A stretch of 64,000 bases of DNA, taken from the NCBI RefSeq assembly GCF_902506505.1, contig NZ_LR733406.1, forward strand, positions 4,090,693 through 4,154,692, given 5' to 3'. The DNA comes from Pseudomonas sp. 8AS. GTDB taxonomy: Bacteria; Pseudomonadota; Gammaproteobacteria; Pseudomonadales; Pseudomonadaceae. The stretch's first letter is position 1; every line of letters starts with the position of its first letter. Position numbers and translations under genes: made by a program. This document shows positions 36,898 to 45,216 of this stretch, piece after piece. Under the pieces are notes generated by a model. The model was not told the origin of the DNA. It did no database searches and saw nothing but the letters and a program-made list of their open reading frames with translations.

Positions 36898-38131
36898 ACT
36901 CGAACAACGCCAGGTCGTGGTGATCGGCGCCGGCCCCTCCGGTGCCATCGCCGCCGCCCTGCTCAAGCGCAACGGCCACGACGTGCTGGTGCTGGAGCGC
37001 CAGCGCTTCCCGCGCTTCTCCATCGGCGAGAGCCTGCTGTCGCACTGCCTGGACTTCGTCGAGGAAGCCGGGATGCTCGACGCGGTGCAGGCCGCCGGTT
37101 TCCAGACCAAGCACGGCGCGGCCTTCGCCTGGGGCGAGCGCTACACCGAGTTCGACTTCCGCGACAAGTTCACTCCGGGCAAAGGCTCCACCTACCAGGT
37201 GCTGCGCGCCAGCTTCGACAAGGTGCTGGCCGATGACGCCGAGCGCCAGGGCGTGGAGATCCGTTACGAGGAAGAGATCACCGCCGTCGATTTCAGCGGC
37301 GCCTGCCCACGCCTGACCGTGCGGCGCCTGGTCGATGGCGTCGAGTATCAGGTCGAGTGCGCCTTCGTCCTCGACGGCAGCGGCTACGGCCGCGTGCTGC
37401 CGCGCCTGCTCGACCTGGACACCCCGTCCAACCTGCCGATGCGCCGCGCGCTGTTCACCCATGTCGAGGACCGTATCACCGCCGACGCCGGCTTCGACCG
37501 CGAGAAGATCCTCATCACCACCCACCCGACCCTGCGCGACGTGTGGTTCTGGACCATCCCGTTCAGCAACGGCCGCTGCTCGCTGGGCGTGGTCGCCGAG
37601 GCCGGGCGCTACGCCGGTTACCCCGAGGACATGGAGGCCTGCCTGCGCCAGTTCGTCGCGGAAACGCCGTCGCTCGGCAACGTCCTGCAGAACGCCCTGT
37701 GGGACACCCCGGTGCGCGAACTGAAAGGCTACTCGGCCAACGTCAAGAGCCTGCACGGCCCGGGCTTCGCCCTGCTGGGCAACGCCGCCGAGTTCCTCGA
37801 CCCGGTGTTCAGCTCCGGGGTGACCATCGCCATGCGCTCGGCGAGCATGGCCGCCGGCCTGCTGCACCGCCAGCTGAGCGGCGAGGCGGTGGACTGGGAG
37901 CAGGACTTCGCCATCCCGCTGAAACGCGGCGTCGACACCTTCCGCGCCTACGTCGAGGGCTGGTACGACGGCAGCTTCCAGGACGTGATCTATTACCAGA
38001 AGGCCCAGCCGGAAATCCGCCGGATGATCTGCTCGATCCTCGCCGGCTACGCCTGGGACCTGAACAACCCCTATGTCGCCGAGCCCAAGCGCCGCCTCGG
38101 CGTGCTCGCCGAAATCTGTGCGATGAACTGA
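36884..38131 (+). CDS. Flavin-dependent halogenase-like FAD enzyme of APE cluster
   Basis: A soluble FAD protein of 415 residues in the tryptophan-halogenase superfamily. FAD-binding GAGPSG is at 15-20 and RFPRFSIGESLL at 41-52. The catalytic-lysine-type segment GFQTKHGAAFAWG has K76. The halogenase fingerprint WxWxIP is present as WFWTIP (221-226), and the F-x-x-P-x-x-S-x-G motif as FLDPVFSSG (304-312). These suggest it halogenates an aryl ring, perhaps the polyene head group, as xanthomonadin pigments are brominated. Related enzymes include oxidoreductases without halogenase activity, so activity is inferred. A separate flavin reductase would be needed and is not in the window. Confidence 0.8.
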   Translation: MNTPELEQRQVVVIGAGPSGAIAAALLKRNGHDVLVLERQRFPRFSIGESLLSHCLDFVEEAGMLDAVQAAGFQTKHGAAFAWGERYTEFDFRDKFTPGKGSTYQVLRASFDKVLADDAERQGVEIRYEEEITAVDFSGACPRLTVRRLVDGVEYQVECAFVLDGSGYGRVLPRLLDLDTPSNLPMRRALFTHVEDRITADAGFDREKILITTHPTLRDVWFWTIPFSNGRCSLGVVAEAGRYAGYPEDMEACLRQFVAETPSLGNVLQNALWDTPVRELKGYSANVKSLHGPGFALLGNAAEFLDPVFSSGVTIAMRSASMAAGLLHRQLSGEAVDWEQDFAIPLKRGVDTFRAYVEGWYDGSFQDVIYYQKAQPEIRRMICSILAGYAWDLNNPYVAEPKRRLGVLAEICAMN

Positions 38132-38138
38132 GCCGAAC

Positions 38139-38642
38139 ATGCCGCTGCTGCGCACCACCTTCGTCCTCCTGCTCGGCCTGCTGCTCGGCGCCTGCGCCAG
38201 CCGCACGCCGTTGCCGGAATCCGCGCCGAGCCTGAGCCTGCCGCTGTCGCTGCATATCCAGCGCACCCAGGCCGGGGCCAGCGCGGACTGGCTGCTGGTG
38301 GTGCAGGCAGAAGGCACGGCGCTGCGCTGGTCGCTGTTCGATCCGCTCGGCGTGCCGCTGGCGCGCCAGCTGCTGGATAACGGCCAGTGGCGCAATGACG
38401 GCCTGCTGCCACCCAATGCCGAGGCCCGCGAGCTGTTCGCCGCCCTGCTGTTCGCCCTGACGCCCAGCGCCGAGCTGGCGCAGCGCTACCCGCCAGGCGA
38501 CTGGCAACTGGCCGACGCCGGCCGGCGCCGACTCGAGCCGGACTGGCGGATCGACTACCGCACGCCGCTGCACTTCACCCTGAACAAGACGCCCGACCTG
38601 CACTACCGGGTCGCGCCGCTGCAACCGGAAGAAAGCCCTTGA
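38139..38642 (+). CDS. DUF3261-family lipoprotein of APE cluster
   Basis: A predicted outer-membrane lipoprotein of 167 residues. The signal peptide ends in the lipobox LLGAC (C19). The remainder matches the DUF3261 type found beside the ketosynthase genes in APE clusters (ApeN position): RWSLFDPLGVPLARQLL and the closing IDYRTPLHFTLNKTPDLHY. It is thought to take part in placing the pigment in the outer membrane together with LolA. No enzymatic motif is visible. Its stop overlaps the next start. Confidence 0.85.
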   Translation: MPLLRTTFVLLLGLLLGACASRTPLPESAPSLSLPLSLHIQRTQAGASADWLLVVQAEGTALRWSLFDPLGVPLARQLLDNGQWRNDGLLPPNAEARELFAALLFALTPSAELAQRYPPGDWQLADAGRRRLEPDWRIDYRTPLHFTLNKTPDLHYRVAPLQPEESP

Positions 38643-39838
38643 TGCCCAGTTACCTCAACGCCCTCGGCCTGCTTTGCGCCCTTGGCCAGGGCAAGCAGGC
38701 CGTCGCCAGCGCCCTGCTGGCCGGCGATGCCTCGGGCATGCGTGCCGAGCCCGGCTGGGTCGCCGAACGCGAGCTGACCGTCGGCGCCGTGCGCGGCGCA
38801 CTACCGGCGCTGCCCGACCTGGCGCTGCCGCCGAGCCGCAACAACCAGCTGCTGCTGGCCGCCGCCCTGCAGATCGAAGCGCCACTGCGTGAAGCCATAG
38901 GCCGCTACGGCGCCAGCCGCGTCGGCGTGGTGCTCGGCACCAGCACCTCGGGCATCGACGAAGCCAGCCAGAGCATCGCCCAGTACTACAACCAGGGCGC
39001 GCTGCCGGCGCACTACCACTACGCCCAACAGGAACTGGTCGCCCCGGCCAGCTTCCTCGCCGCGTGGCTGGGCCTGGACGGCCCGTGCTACAGCATCTCC
39101 ACCGCCTGCACCTCCAGCGCCCGCGCCCTGCTCAGCGCCCATCGCCTGCTGCAGCAGGGGCTGTGCGATGCGGTGATCTGCGGCGGCGTGGACAGCCTCT
39201 GTCGGCTGACCCTGAACGGATTCTCGGCGCTCGAAGCGGTATCCGCCGAGCAGTGCAACCCGTTCTCGCGCAACCGCCACGGCATCAATATCGGCGAGGG
39301 TGCGGCGCTGTTCCTCATGACCAGAGAACCGGCCCCGATCGCCTTGTTCGGTGGCGGCGCCAGCTCCGACGCCCACCATATTTCCGCACCCCACCCGCAA
39401 GGCCTCGGCGCCCAGGCGGCGATGCGCCAGGCGCTGCGCAGCGCCGGCCTGGCTGCCAGCGAGATCGACTACCTCAACCTGCACGGCACCGCCACCACGC
39501 ACAACGACGCCATGGAAAGCCTGGCCACGGCAGCGATCTTCCCCGCCGGAGTGCCCTGCTCCTCGAGCAAACCGCTGACCGGCCACACCCTCGGCGCCGC
39601 CGGGGCGCTGGAAGCGGCGTTCTGCTGGCTGAGCCTGAGCGAGTACAACCCCGACGCGCTGTTGCCGCCGCACCTGTGGGACGGCCAGGGCGAACCGGAG
39701 CTGCCGGCCCTGCAGCTGGTCGCGCCCGGCACCCGCCTGGGCAAAACCGGTGGCCGCCGGTTGATGAGCAACTCCTTCGCCTTTGGTGGCAGCAATGTCA
39801 GTCTGATCCTCGGCGATGCACCAGGAGAGACGCCATGA
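38642..39838 (+). CDS. apeO: Aryl polyene ketosynthase (ApeO-like, KAS II type)
   Basis: A beta-ketoacyl-ACP synthase of 398 residues that elongates the polyene with malonyl units. The Cys nucleophile is C156 in STACTSSA. The two histidines are in LHGTATTHNDAME and PLTGHTLGAAGALE. NSFAFGGSNVSLIL closes the fold. It is expected to pair with the chain-length factor encoded at the start of the cluster. The ATG at 38642 overlaps the previous stop; the dehydratase gene follows by ATGA coupling. Confidence 0.93.
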   Translation: MPSYLNALGLLCALGQGKQAVASALLAGDASGMRAEPGWVAERELTVGAVRGALPALPDLALPPSRNNQLLLAAALQIEAPLREAIGRYGASRVGVVLGTSTSGIDEASQSIAQYYNQGALPAHYHYAQQELVAPASFLAAWLGLDGPCYSISTACTSSARALLSAHRLLQQGLCDAVICGGVDSLCRLTLNGFSALEAVSAEQCNPFSRNRHGINIGEGAALFLMTREPAPIALFGGGASSDAHHISAPHPQGLGAQAAMRQALRSAGLAASEIDYLNLHGTATTHNDAMESLATAAIFPAGVPCSSSKPLTGHTLGAAGALEAAFCWLSLSEYNPDALLPPHLWDGQGEPELPALQLVAPGTRLGKTGGRRLMSNSFAFGGSNVSLILGDAPGETP

Positions 39839-40299
39839 GCCGCTGGCCGATCGCCGAGCTGCTCCCCCATGCCGGCAACATGATCCTGATCGACGAAGTG
39901 CTGCGCTTCGGCGACGACGACGTGGAAACCCGACTGAGCGTGCGCCACGGCGGCCTGTTCAACCAGGCCGACGGCAGCCTGCCGGCCTGGGTCGGCATCG
40001 AGCTGATGGCGCAGAGCATCGCCGCCTATGCCGGCTGCCAGGCGCGCCAGGCCGGCCTGCCGGTGGAGCTGGGCTTTCTCCTCGGCACACGCAAGTACGA
40101 GTGCAATGTCGAGTGCTTCCCGCTCGGTGCCGAGCTGCATATCCGGGCCACCCGCACCCTGCAGGACGACAACGGCATGGGGGTGTTCGAATGCCGCCTG
40201 AGCGGCCCCGGCATCGAGGTATTCGCCCGCCTCAACGTATTCCGCCCACCGCAGGTGGCCAGTTATCTTCAGGAAGAACTCCAGGATCCCCAGTCATGA
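39835..40299 (+). CDS. apeP: Hotdog 3-hydroxyacyl-ACP dehydratase (ApeP-like)
   Basis: A 154-residue single hotdog domain. ELLPHAGNMILIDEV with H12, and WVGIELMAQSIAAYAGCQAR, define the ApeP/FabZ-like dehydratase. In characterised systems ApeP works as a partner of ApeI; here the ApeI-like domain is at the end of the ligase. It removes water to create each double bond. Expression is coupled to the ketosynthase upstream. Confidence 0.9.
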   Translation: MSRWPIAELLPHAGNMILIDEVLRFGDDDVETRLSVRHGGLFNQADGSLPAWVGIELMAQSIAAYAGCQARQAGLPVELGFLLGTRKYECNVECFPLGAELHIRATRTLQDDNGMGVFECRLSGPGIEVFARLNVFRPPQVASYLQEELQDPQS

Positions 40300-40324
40300 G
40301 CGAAAAACAGTCATGAGCGAAACC
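40291..40324 (+). repeat. Tandem duplication spanning the start of the ketoreductase gene
   Basis: CAGTCATGAGCGAAAA is followed after one base by a second CAGTCATGAGCGAAA, a 17-bp period. The first ATG (40296) overlaps the dehydratase stop and now reads only six codons to a TGA; the second ATG (40313) starts the ketoreductase. Confidence 0.8.
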
Positions 40325-41041
40325 ATTCTGGTCACCGGCTCCAGCCGTGGCATCGGCAAAGCCATCGCCCTGCGCCTGGCACGTTCCGGCTACGACCTCG
40401 TGCTGCACTGCCGCTCGCGCCGCGATGAAGCCGAGGCGGTGCAAGGGCAGATCGCCGAGCTGGGCCAACAGGCGCGTATCCTGCAATTCGATGTGTCCGA
40501 CCGTGCCGCCTGCCGCGAGGCCCTGGAGGCCGATATCGAGCAGCACGGCGCTTACTACGGCGTGGTGTGCAACGCCGGACTGACCCGCGACGGCGCCTTC
40601 CCGGCGCTGACCGAGGACGACTGGGACCAGGTGCTGCGCACCAACCTCGACGGTTTCTACAACGTGCTGCACCCGCTGTGCATGCCGATGATCCGTCGGC
40701 GCAAGGCCGGGCGCATTGTCTGCATCACCTCGGTGTCGGGGCTGATCGGCAACCGTGGCCAGGTCAACTACAGCGCCTCCAAGGCCGGCGTGATCGGCGC
40801 GGCCAAGGCCCTGGCCATCGAGCTGGGCAAGCGCAAGATCACGGTCAACTGCGTGGCGCCGGGGTTGATCGACACCGAGATCCTCGACGAGCAGGTACCG
40901 GTGGAGGAGATCCTCAAGATGGTGCCGGCGGCGCGCATGGGCACCCCGGAAGAAGTCGCCGGGGCGGTGAATTTCCTGATGTCCGAGGAGGCGGCGTACA
41001 TTACCCGCCAGGTCCTCGCCGTGAATGGTGGATTGTGTTGA
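40313..41041 (+). CDS. apeQ: 3-oxoacyl-ACP reductase (ApeQ-like, FabG family)
   Basis: An NADPH-dependent SDR ketoreductase of 242 residues. TGSSRGIG (8-15) binds the cofactor. NAG appears in VVCNAGLTRDGAF. The catalytic Ser (ITSVSG) and Tyr-Lys (NYSASKAG) are intact, as is VNCVAPGLIDTEI. It reduces the beta-keto group during each polyene extension cycle. The start lies in the second copy of a 17-bp duplication. The stop overlaps the next start. Confidence 0.94.
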   Translation: MSETILVTGSSRGIGKAIALRLARSGYDLVLHCRSRRDEAEAVQGQIAELGQQARILQFDVSDRAACREALEADIEQHGAYYGVVCNAGLTRDGAFPALTEDDWDQVLRTNLDGFYNVLHPLCMPMIRRRKAGRIVCITSVSGLIGNRGQVNYSASKAGVIGAAKALAIELGKRKITVNCVAPGLIDTEILDEQVPVEEILKMVPAARMGTPEEVAGAVNFLMSEEAAYITRQVLAVNGGLC

Positions 41042-42267
41042 TGAAACGTGTGGTCGTCACCGGCATGGCCGGCATCACTTCGCTGGGCAGCGACTGGCCG
41101 AGCATCGAAGCCAACTTCCGGGCAGGAAAGAGCGGCATCCGCTATATGACCGAGTGGGACCGCTTCGGCGAGCTGAACACCCGCCTCGGCGGCCCGGTGG
41201 ACGACTTCGTCCAGCCCAAGCGCTGGACGCGCAAGCAGACGCGCAGCATGGGCCGGGTGTCCAAGCTGGCGGTGTACGCCGCCGAACGCGCCCTGGAGCA
41301 CGCCGGCCTGCTTGGCGACGAGCGCATCCAGGACGGCCGCATGGGTGTGGCCTGCGGCTCGTCCACCGGCAGCACCGACGAGATCAAGGCGTTCGGCAAT
41401 ATGCTGCTCAATTCCGTGGCAGACGGCCTCAACGCCAACTCCTATATCCGCATGATGCCGCACACCACGGCGGCCAATATCAGCATCTTCTTCGGCCTCA
41501 AGGGCCGCCTGATCCCCACCTCCAGCGCCTGCACCAGCGGCAGCCAGGGCATCGGCTACGCCTACGAGGCGATCAAGTTCGGCCGCCTGCCGATGATGCT
41601 GGCCGGCGGCGCCGAGGAACTGTGCCCGACCGAGGCCATGGTGTTCGACGCGCTGTACGCCACCAGTCTGAAGAACGATACCCCGCACCTGTCGCCACGC
41701 CCCTATGACAGCGGCCGCGATGGCCTGGTGATCGGCGAAGGCGCCGGCATCCTGGTGCTGGAGGAGCTGGAACACGCGCTGGCGCGCGGCGCCACCATCC
41801 ATGCCGAGATCGTCGGCTTCGGCTGCAACTCCGACGGCATCCACGCCACCAAGCCGGAGCAGGCGACCATGCGCGGCGCCATGGAGTTGGCCCTGGCCGA
41901 TGCCGGCCTGCCGCCGAGTGCCATCGGCTACGTCAATGGCCACGGCACTGCCACCGAGCAGGGCGATATCGCCGAGACCCAGGCCACCCACAGCCTGTTC
42001 GGCGCGCAGATGCCGATCAGCTCGCAGAAGAGCTTCCTCGGTCACACCCTGGGCGCCTGCGGCGCGCTGGAGTCCTGGTTCAGCATCGAGATGATGAACG
42101 CCGACCGCTATGTGCCGACCCTCAACCTGGAGGACATCGACCCGGCCTGCGCCGAGCTGGACTACCTGCGCGGCGAGTTCCGCCAGATGAGCAACCAGTA
42201 CGTGATGAACAACAACTTCGCCTTTGGCGGAGTGAACACTTCGCTGATCTTCAAGCGCTGGAACTGA
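41041..42267 (+). CDS. apeR: Second aryl polyene ketosynthase (ApeR-like, KAS II type)
   Basis: A 408-residue beta-ketoacyl-ACP synthase with Cys C164 in SSACTSGSQG and histidines in VNGHGTATEQGD and FLGHTLGACGALE. The second complete KS of the cluster, it differs clearly from the ApeO-like protein. By analogy it may start the chain on the aryl-primed carrier, or act on its own as a homodimer. The precise step is not fixed by the sequence. Confidence 0.93.
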   Translation: MKRVVVTGMAGITSLGSDWPSIEANFRAGKSGIRYMTEWDRFGELNTRLGGPVDDFVQPKRWTRKQTRSMGRVSKLAVYAAERALEHAGLLGDERIQDGRMGVACGSSTGSTDEIKAFGNMLLNSVADGLNANSYIRMMPHTTAANISIFFGLKGRLIPTSSACTSGSQGIGYAYEAIKFGRLPMMLAGGAEELCPTEAMVFDALYATSLKNDTPHLSPRPYDSGRDGLVIGEGAGILVLEELEHALARGATIHAEIVGFGCNSDGIHATKPEQATMRGAMELALADAGLPPSAIGYVNGHGTATEQGDIAETQATHSLFGAQMPISSQKSFLGHTLGACGALESWFSIEMMNADRYVPTLNLEDIDPACAELDYLRGEFRQMSNQYVMNNNFAFGGVNTSLIFKRWN

Positions 42268-42289
42268 AGCCAGCAACAGGGAGTCGTGC

Positions 42290-42685
42290 ATGACCCGCCA
42301 CCTCAGAGTTCTCTTCATCGCCCTGGCCCTGTTCGGCCTGGCCGCCTGCACCTCCAAGCCGTTGCTGCAGCCCGAGGCGAAGCTGCCAGCCGACCGCGAG
42401 TACAGCCAGGAGCAGCTGCAGCAGGCCATAGTCAACGCCCTGGAGGCCCGCCACTGGCAGGTGCAACGGGTCGAACCGACGCAAGTCCTGGCCTTGATCG
42501 ATGTGCGCCAGCACCACCGCGCCTGGGTCGGCATCGACTACAGCCCTTCCGGCTTCCGGATCCGTTACCGCGACAGCCTGGGCCTGGACTACGAGGACGG
42601 CGAAATTCATCGCAACTACAATCGCTGGGTCAACAACCTGCGCGCCGAGATCCTGTACCAGCTGAACCTGCCGAAAAACCCGTGA
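42290..42685 (+). CDS. Small lipoprotein of APE cluster, unknown function
   Basis: 131 residues. Signal peptide with lipobox LAAC (C20), then a short alpha/beta domain with REYSQEQLQQAIVNALEARHW and WVGIDYSPSGFRIRY. It is probably anchored in the outer membrane; no catalytic motif. It lies 22 bp after the ketosynthase in the same direction and is likely co-transcribed. Similar small lipoproteins are found at the ends of APE loci. Confidence 0.78.
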   Translation: MTRHLRVLFIALALFGLAACTSKPLLQPEAKLPADREYSQEQLQQAIVNALEARHWQVQRVEPTQVLALIDVRQHHRAWVGIDYSPSGFRIRYRDSLGLDYEDGEIHRNYNRWVNNLRAEILYQLNLPKNP

Positions 42686-42710
42686 GTCACTTATCGTCAA
42701 GGAGACGACT

Positions 42711-43157
42711 ATGCAAATGAAGAACTGGACCCTGGCCGCCCTGCTGTTCGCCGCCACCCTGCCGGCCGTCAGCCAGGCTCGCGACACCACCCTGTTCCCG
42801 GACTTCCAGGCCGCCGTGCAGGAAGCCACCAACGCCGGGCGCCTGGATGGCAGCGTGAAGTTCTACCTGGCCGGCACCCAGCCTGCCGGCAAGGTCAGCG
42901 TCGTGCGTTCGGGCGTGACCACCAGCAAGAAGACCAACGCCTTCAACAAGAGTGACGAAGGCGCCTGCTCCTGGGCCCTGCAGTCGGCGCTGATCGCCTT
43001 CCAGAACGCCGCCAAGGCCGCCGGCGCCAACGCCGTGGTCAACCTGGCCAGCAACTACAAGAACATCGAGTACAAGAACGCGCAGAACTACGAATGCCAC
43101 GCCGGCGCGATCATGGCGGGCGTCGCCCTGAAAGGCGACCTGGCCACCGTCAAGTAA
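42711..43157 (+). CDS. Exported small protein of APE cluster (database name often 'excinuclease ATPase subunit')
   Basis: 148 residues with a Sec signal peptide (~1-23, ending SQA-RD). The mature domain has two Cys residues about 30 apart (GACSW and YECHAG) that may form a disulfide. A GANAVVNLASNYKNIEY segment resembles the YbjQ-like pattern (GANAVV). Proteins like this in APE clusters carry the misleading 'excinuclease' label, but no ATPase motif exists here and the protein is exported. AAGGAGA lies 6-7 nt before the ATG. It is the last gene of the operon. Confidence 0.78.
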   Translation: MQMKNWTLAALLFAATLPAVSQARDTTLFPDFQAAVQEATNAGRLDGSVKFYLAGTQPAGKVSVVRSGVTTSKKTNAFNKSDEGACSWALQSALIAFQNAAKAAGANAVVNLASNYKNIEYKNAQNYECHAGAIMAGVALKGDLATVK

Positions 43158-43162
43158 CAGGC

Positions 43163-43279
43163 TCTACCCGCTCTAGCGGACAGACTGGAACAGCAGCAAA
43201 GAAAAGGTTCATCGCGGACGGCGGGGAAAGAGCGGGTAGACAGCCCGAATCACCTCAGGAAAGCGCGATGAACCTTTTT
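43163..43279. terminator. Interlocked inverted repeats at the end of the APE operon (bidirectional terminator or structured RNA)
   Basis: Two perfect inverted repeats interleave. Arms A TCTACCCGCTCT (43163-43174) and A' (43229-43240); arms B AAAAGGTTCATCGCG (43202-43216) and B' (43264-43278). B' is followed by T and flanked by A/T runs on both strands, as expected for a terminator between convergent genes. The A-B-A'-B' order is a pseudoknot-type topology, or two exclusive hairpins. Confidence 0.65.
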
Positions 43280-43296
43280 ATGCCCGGCCGGGCCAC

Positions 43297-44226
43297 TCAG
43301 CGGCCCAGCAGCCGTGCCAGGCCGACCTGCAGCGGCGTGCCCGGGGCGCAGGCGAAGCGCTCCAGCAACAGGCCGTTGTCCGCCCGCGAATGACGGATAT
43401 CGCCGGGGCGCGCGGCGCCATGGCTGACCGTCGGCAACTGGCCGAGTACGGCCCGGATCGCCGCCAGCAGTTGGTTCAGGCTGACCGCCTGGTTGTGCCC
43501 GACGTTCACCGCGCCGACGGCCACCTGCGGCATGCGCAGGGCCTGCACCAGCAGCGGCACCAGGTCGGCGACATAGAAGAAGTCGCGGGTCTGCTCGCCA
43601 TCGCCGAACACGCTGATCGGCAATCCCGCCAGGGCGCGCTCGGTGAAGATGCTGATCACCCCCGAATAGGGCGAGGACGGGTCCTGGCGCGGGCCGAAGA
43701 TATTGAAGAAGCGGAAGATTGCCGGTTCCAGGCCATGCTGGCGCCGGTAGAAGTCCAGGTAGTGCTCGCTGGCCAGCTTGTCCGCGGCATAGGGGGTCAG
43801 CGGCGCCTTGGGCGTGTCCTCGCGCACCGCCACGCCCTCGCCATTGTTGCCGTATACCGCCGCGCTGGAGGCGAACACCACCCGCCGCACGCCGGCCTCG
43901 CGCATGGTTTCGCAGAGGTTGAGGGTGCCGATGAAGTTGCTCTGGTGGGTACTCACCGGATCGTCGACCGAGGCCTGCACCGAGGCCACCGCCGCCAGGT
44001 GGGCGACCGCCTGGCAGCCGTCGACCGCCTGGCGCACCAGCGCGGCATCGGCCACGTCGCCTTCGAGCAGTTCCAGGCGCGGGTTGTCCAGGGACAGGTT
44101 GCTGCGCTTGCCGGTGGACAGGTTGTCCAGCACGCGCACGCGGTAGCCGGCGGCGAGCAGGGCATCGGCCAGGTGCGAACCGATAAAGCCGGCGCCGCCG
44201 GTGATCAGGATGGGTAAGTCGCTCAT
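43297..44226 (-). CDS. NAD-dependent sugar-nucleotide epimerase/dehydratase (GalE-like)
   Basis: An extended SDR of 309 residues. NAD-binding GGAGFIGSHLA is at 10-20, ASSAAVYG holds the catalytic Ser region, and PYAADKLASE has the Tyr-x3-Lys pair. GDGEQTRDFFYV is the sugar-nucleotide binding signature. It resembles UDP-glucose/UDP-N-acetylglucosamine 4-epimerases, but the substrate cannot be assigned. It is co-transcribed with the RmlD-like gene 6 bp upstream and is convergent with the APE operon. Confidence 0.9.
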   Translation of the reverse strand: MSDLPILITGGAGFIGSHLADALLAAGYRVRVLDNLSTGKRSNLSLDNPRLELLEGDVADAALVRQAVDGCQAVAHLAAVASVQASVDDPVSTHQSNFIGTLNLCETMREAGVRRVVFASSAAVYGNNGEGVAVREDTPKAPLTPYAADKLASEHYLDFYRRQHGLEPAIFRFFNIFGPRQDPSSPYSGVISIFTERALAGLPISVFGDGEQTRDFFYVADLVPLLVQALRMPQVAVGAVNVGHNQAVSLNQLLAAIRAVLGQLPTVSHGAARPGDIRHSRADNGLLLERFACAPGTPLQVGLARLLGR

Positions 44227-44232
44227 GCAGCC

Positions 44233-45117
44233 TCAGTGATGTCGGTAGTAGCGGTCAAGCAGGGCCGGCAGGCCCGAGCGCCAGGCGCGCGGCTTGATGC
44301 CGAAGGTGTGCAGGATCTTCTTGCAGCTCAGCACCGCGTGCTGCGGCTCGTCGGCGGCATCCGGGCGCGCGGCATGCGCCTGCGGGCTGACTTCGCGCAC
44401 GTGCAGCTTATGCAGCGGGCGCGCCTCGCTGATGATCGCCTGGCCCAGGGCCAGCGGCGTGGTCGCCTCATGGCCGCCGTAATGGTAGGTGCCCCACAGC
44501 GGGATCTGGCAGTCGAGCTGCTTGAGCACGGCGATGATTACCCGCGCGGCATCGTCGACCAGGGTCGGATTGCCGCGCCGGTCATCGGCCATGAACAGCT
44601 CCTGCTCCAGCTCGGCCCGGCGCAGGAAACGCCCGAGCAGGCCCTCGGCGCTGTCGTCCAGCAGCCAGCCGAAACGCAGCAGCACATGCCGCGGACAGGT
44701 GGCCCGCACGCACTGCTCGATGCGCCGCAGCGCCTGGCCGCGCAGGCCCAGCGGCACCGGCTCGTCCTTCTCGCTGTAGGCGGTGGCCCGCGAGCCGTCG
44801 AACACCCGGTAGCTGGACGGCTGCAGCAGGACGATGTTGTGGTGCTGGCACAGCTCGGCGAGACGCTCCAGGGCCCGTTCCTGCTGGGCGAAGCGCGCCT
44901 CGTCGACCGTCTCGGCCTGGAACCAGTCGAAGTAGTAGGCGAGATTGATCAGCGCATCGGGGCGCGTGTCATCGAGCAGTTGGGTCAGGCTGGCCACATC
45001 CCAGCCGCCCTCGGGCGGGCGTGGGGCCAGAAAGCCGATATCTTCCTCGGCCCCCAGGCGGATCAGCGCCTGCCCCAGGGCATTGCCGCCGCCCAGCAGC
45101 ATCAGGCGCATGCGCAT
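44233..45117 (-). CDS. RmlD-like sugar-nucleotide reductase/epimerase
   Basis: An SDR-superfamily protein of 294 residues with an N-terminal LLGGGNALGQALIRLG Rossmann loop and DALINLAYYFDW. The usual Tyr-x3-Lys is degenerate: YRVFDGSRATAYSEKDEP is in the RmlD region, without the classic YxxxK. ILRF-type (VLLRFGWLLDD) and YHYGGHEATTP segments match RmlD/dTDP-4-dehydrorhamnose reductase-like proteins. It probably acts with the adjacent epimerase in cell-surface sugar supply. The ATG at 45117 is used, with GGAG ~14 nt upstream; 45111 is an alternative. Confidence 0.8.
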   Translation of the reverse strand: MRMRLMLLGGGNALGQALIRLGAEEDIGFLAPRPPEGGWDVASLTQLLDDTRPDALINLAYYFDWFQAETVDEARFAQQERALERLAELCQHHNIVLLQPSSYRVFDGSRATAYSEKDEPVPLGLRGQALRRIEQCVRATCPRHVLLRFGWLLDDSAEGLLGRFLRRAELEQELFMADDRRGNPTLVDDAARVIIAVLKQLDCQIPLWGTYHYGGHEATTPLALGQAIISEARPLHKLHVREVSPQAHAARPDAADEPQHAVLSCKKILHTFGIKPRAWRSGLPALLDRYYRHH

Positions 45118-45216
45118 GGTGGTGCGGGTTACTCCAGTCGCGAAAGGAACGGGCTGCCAGGCAGCCGGATTGGCCGTATTTTGCGGGTTTTACCGGGGGC
45201 CGTCACCCGCAAAGTG

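Noticed and set aside
36884..38131. Geranylgeranyl reductase or simple monooxygenase
   Set aside because: The WxWxIP and FxxPxxSxG motifs and the lysine segment fit the halogenase branch better; kept as a lower-probability alternative.
42711..43157. Excinuclease ATPase subunit
   Set aside because: The protein is a small exported domain with a signal peptide and has no ATP-binding motif.
43163..43278. Integron attC site
   Set aside because: The palindrome lacks the RYYYAAC/GTTRRRY core ends and no integrase or cassette is nearby.
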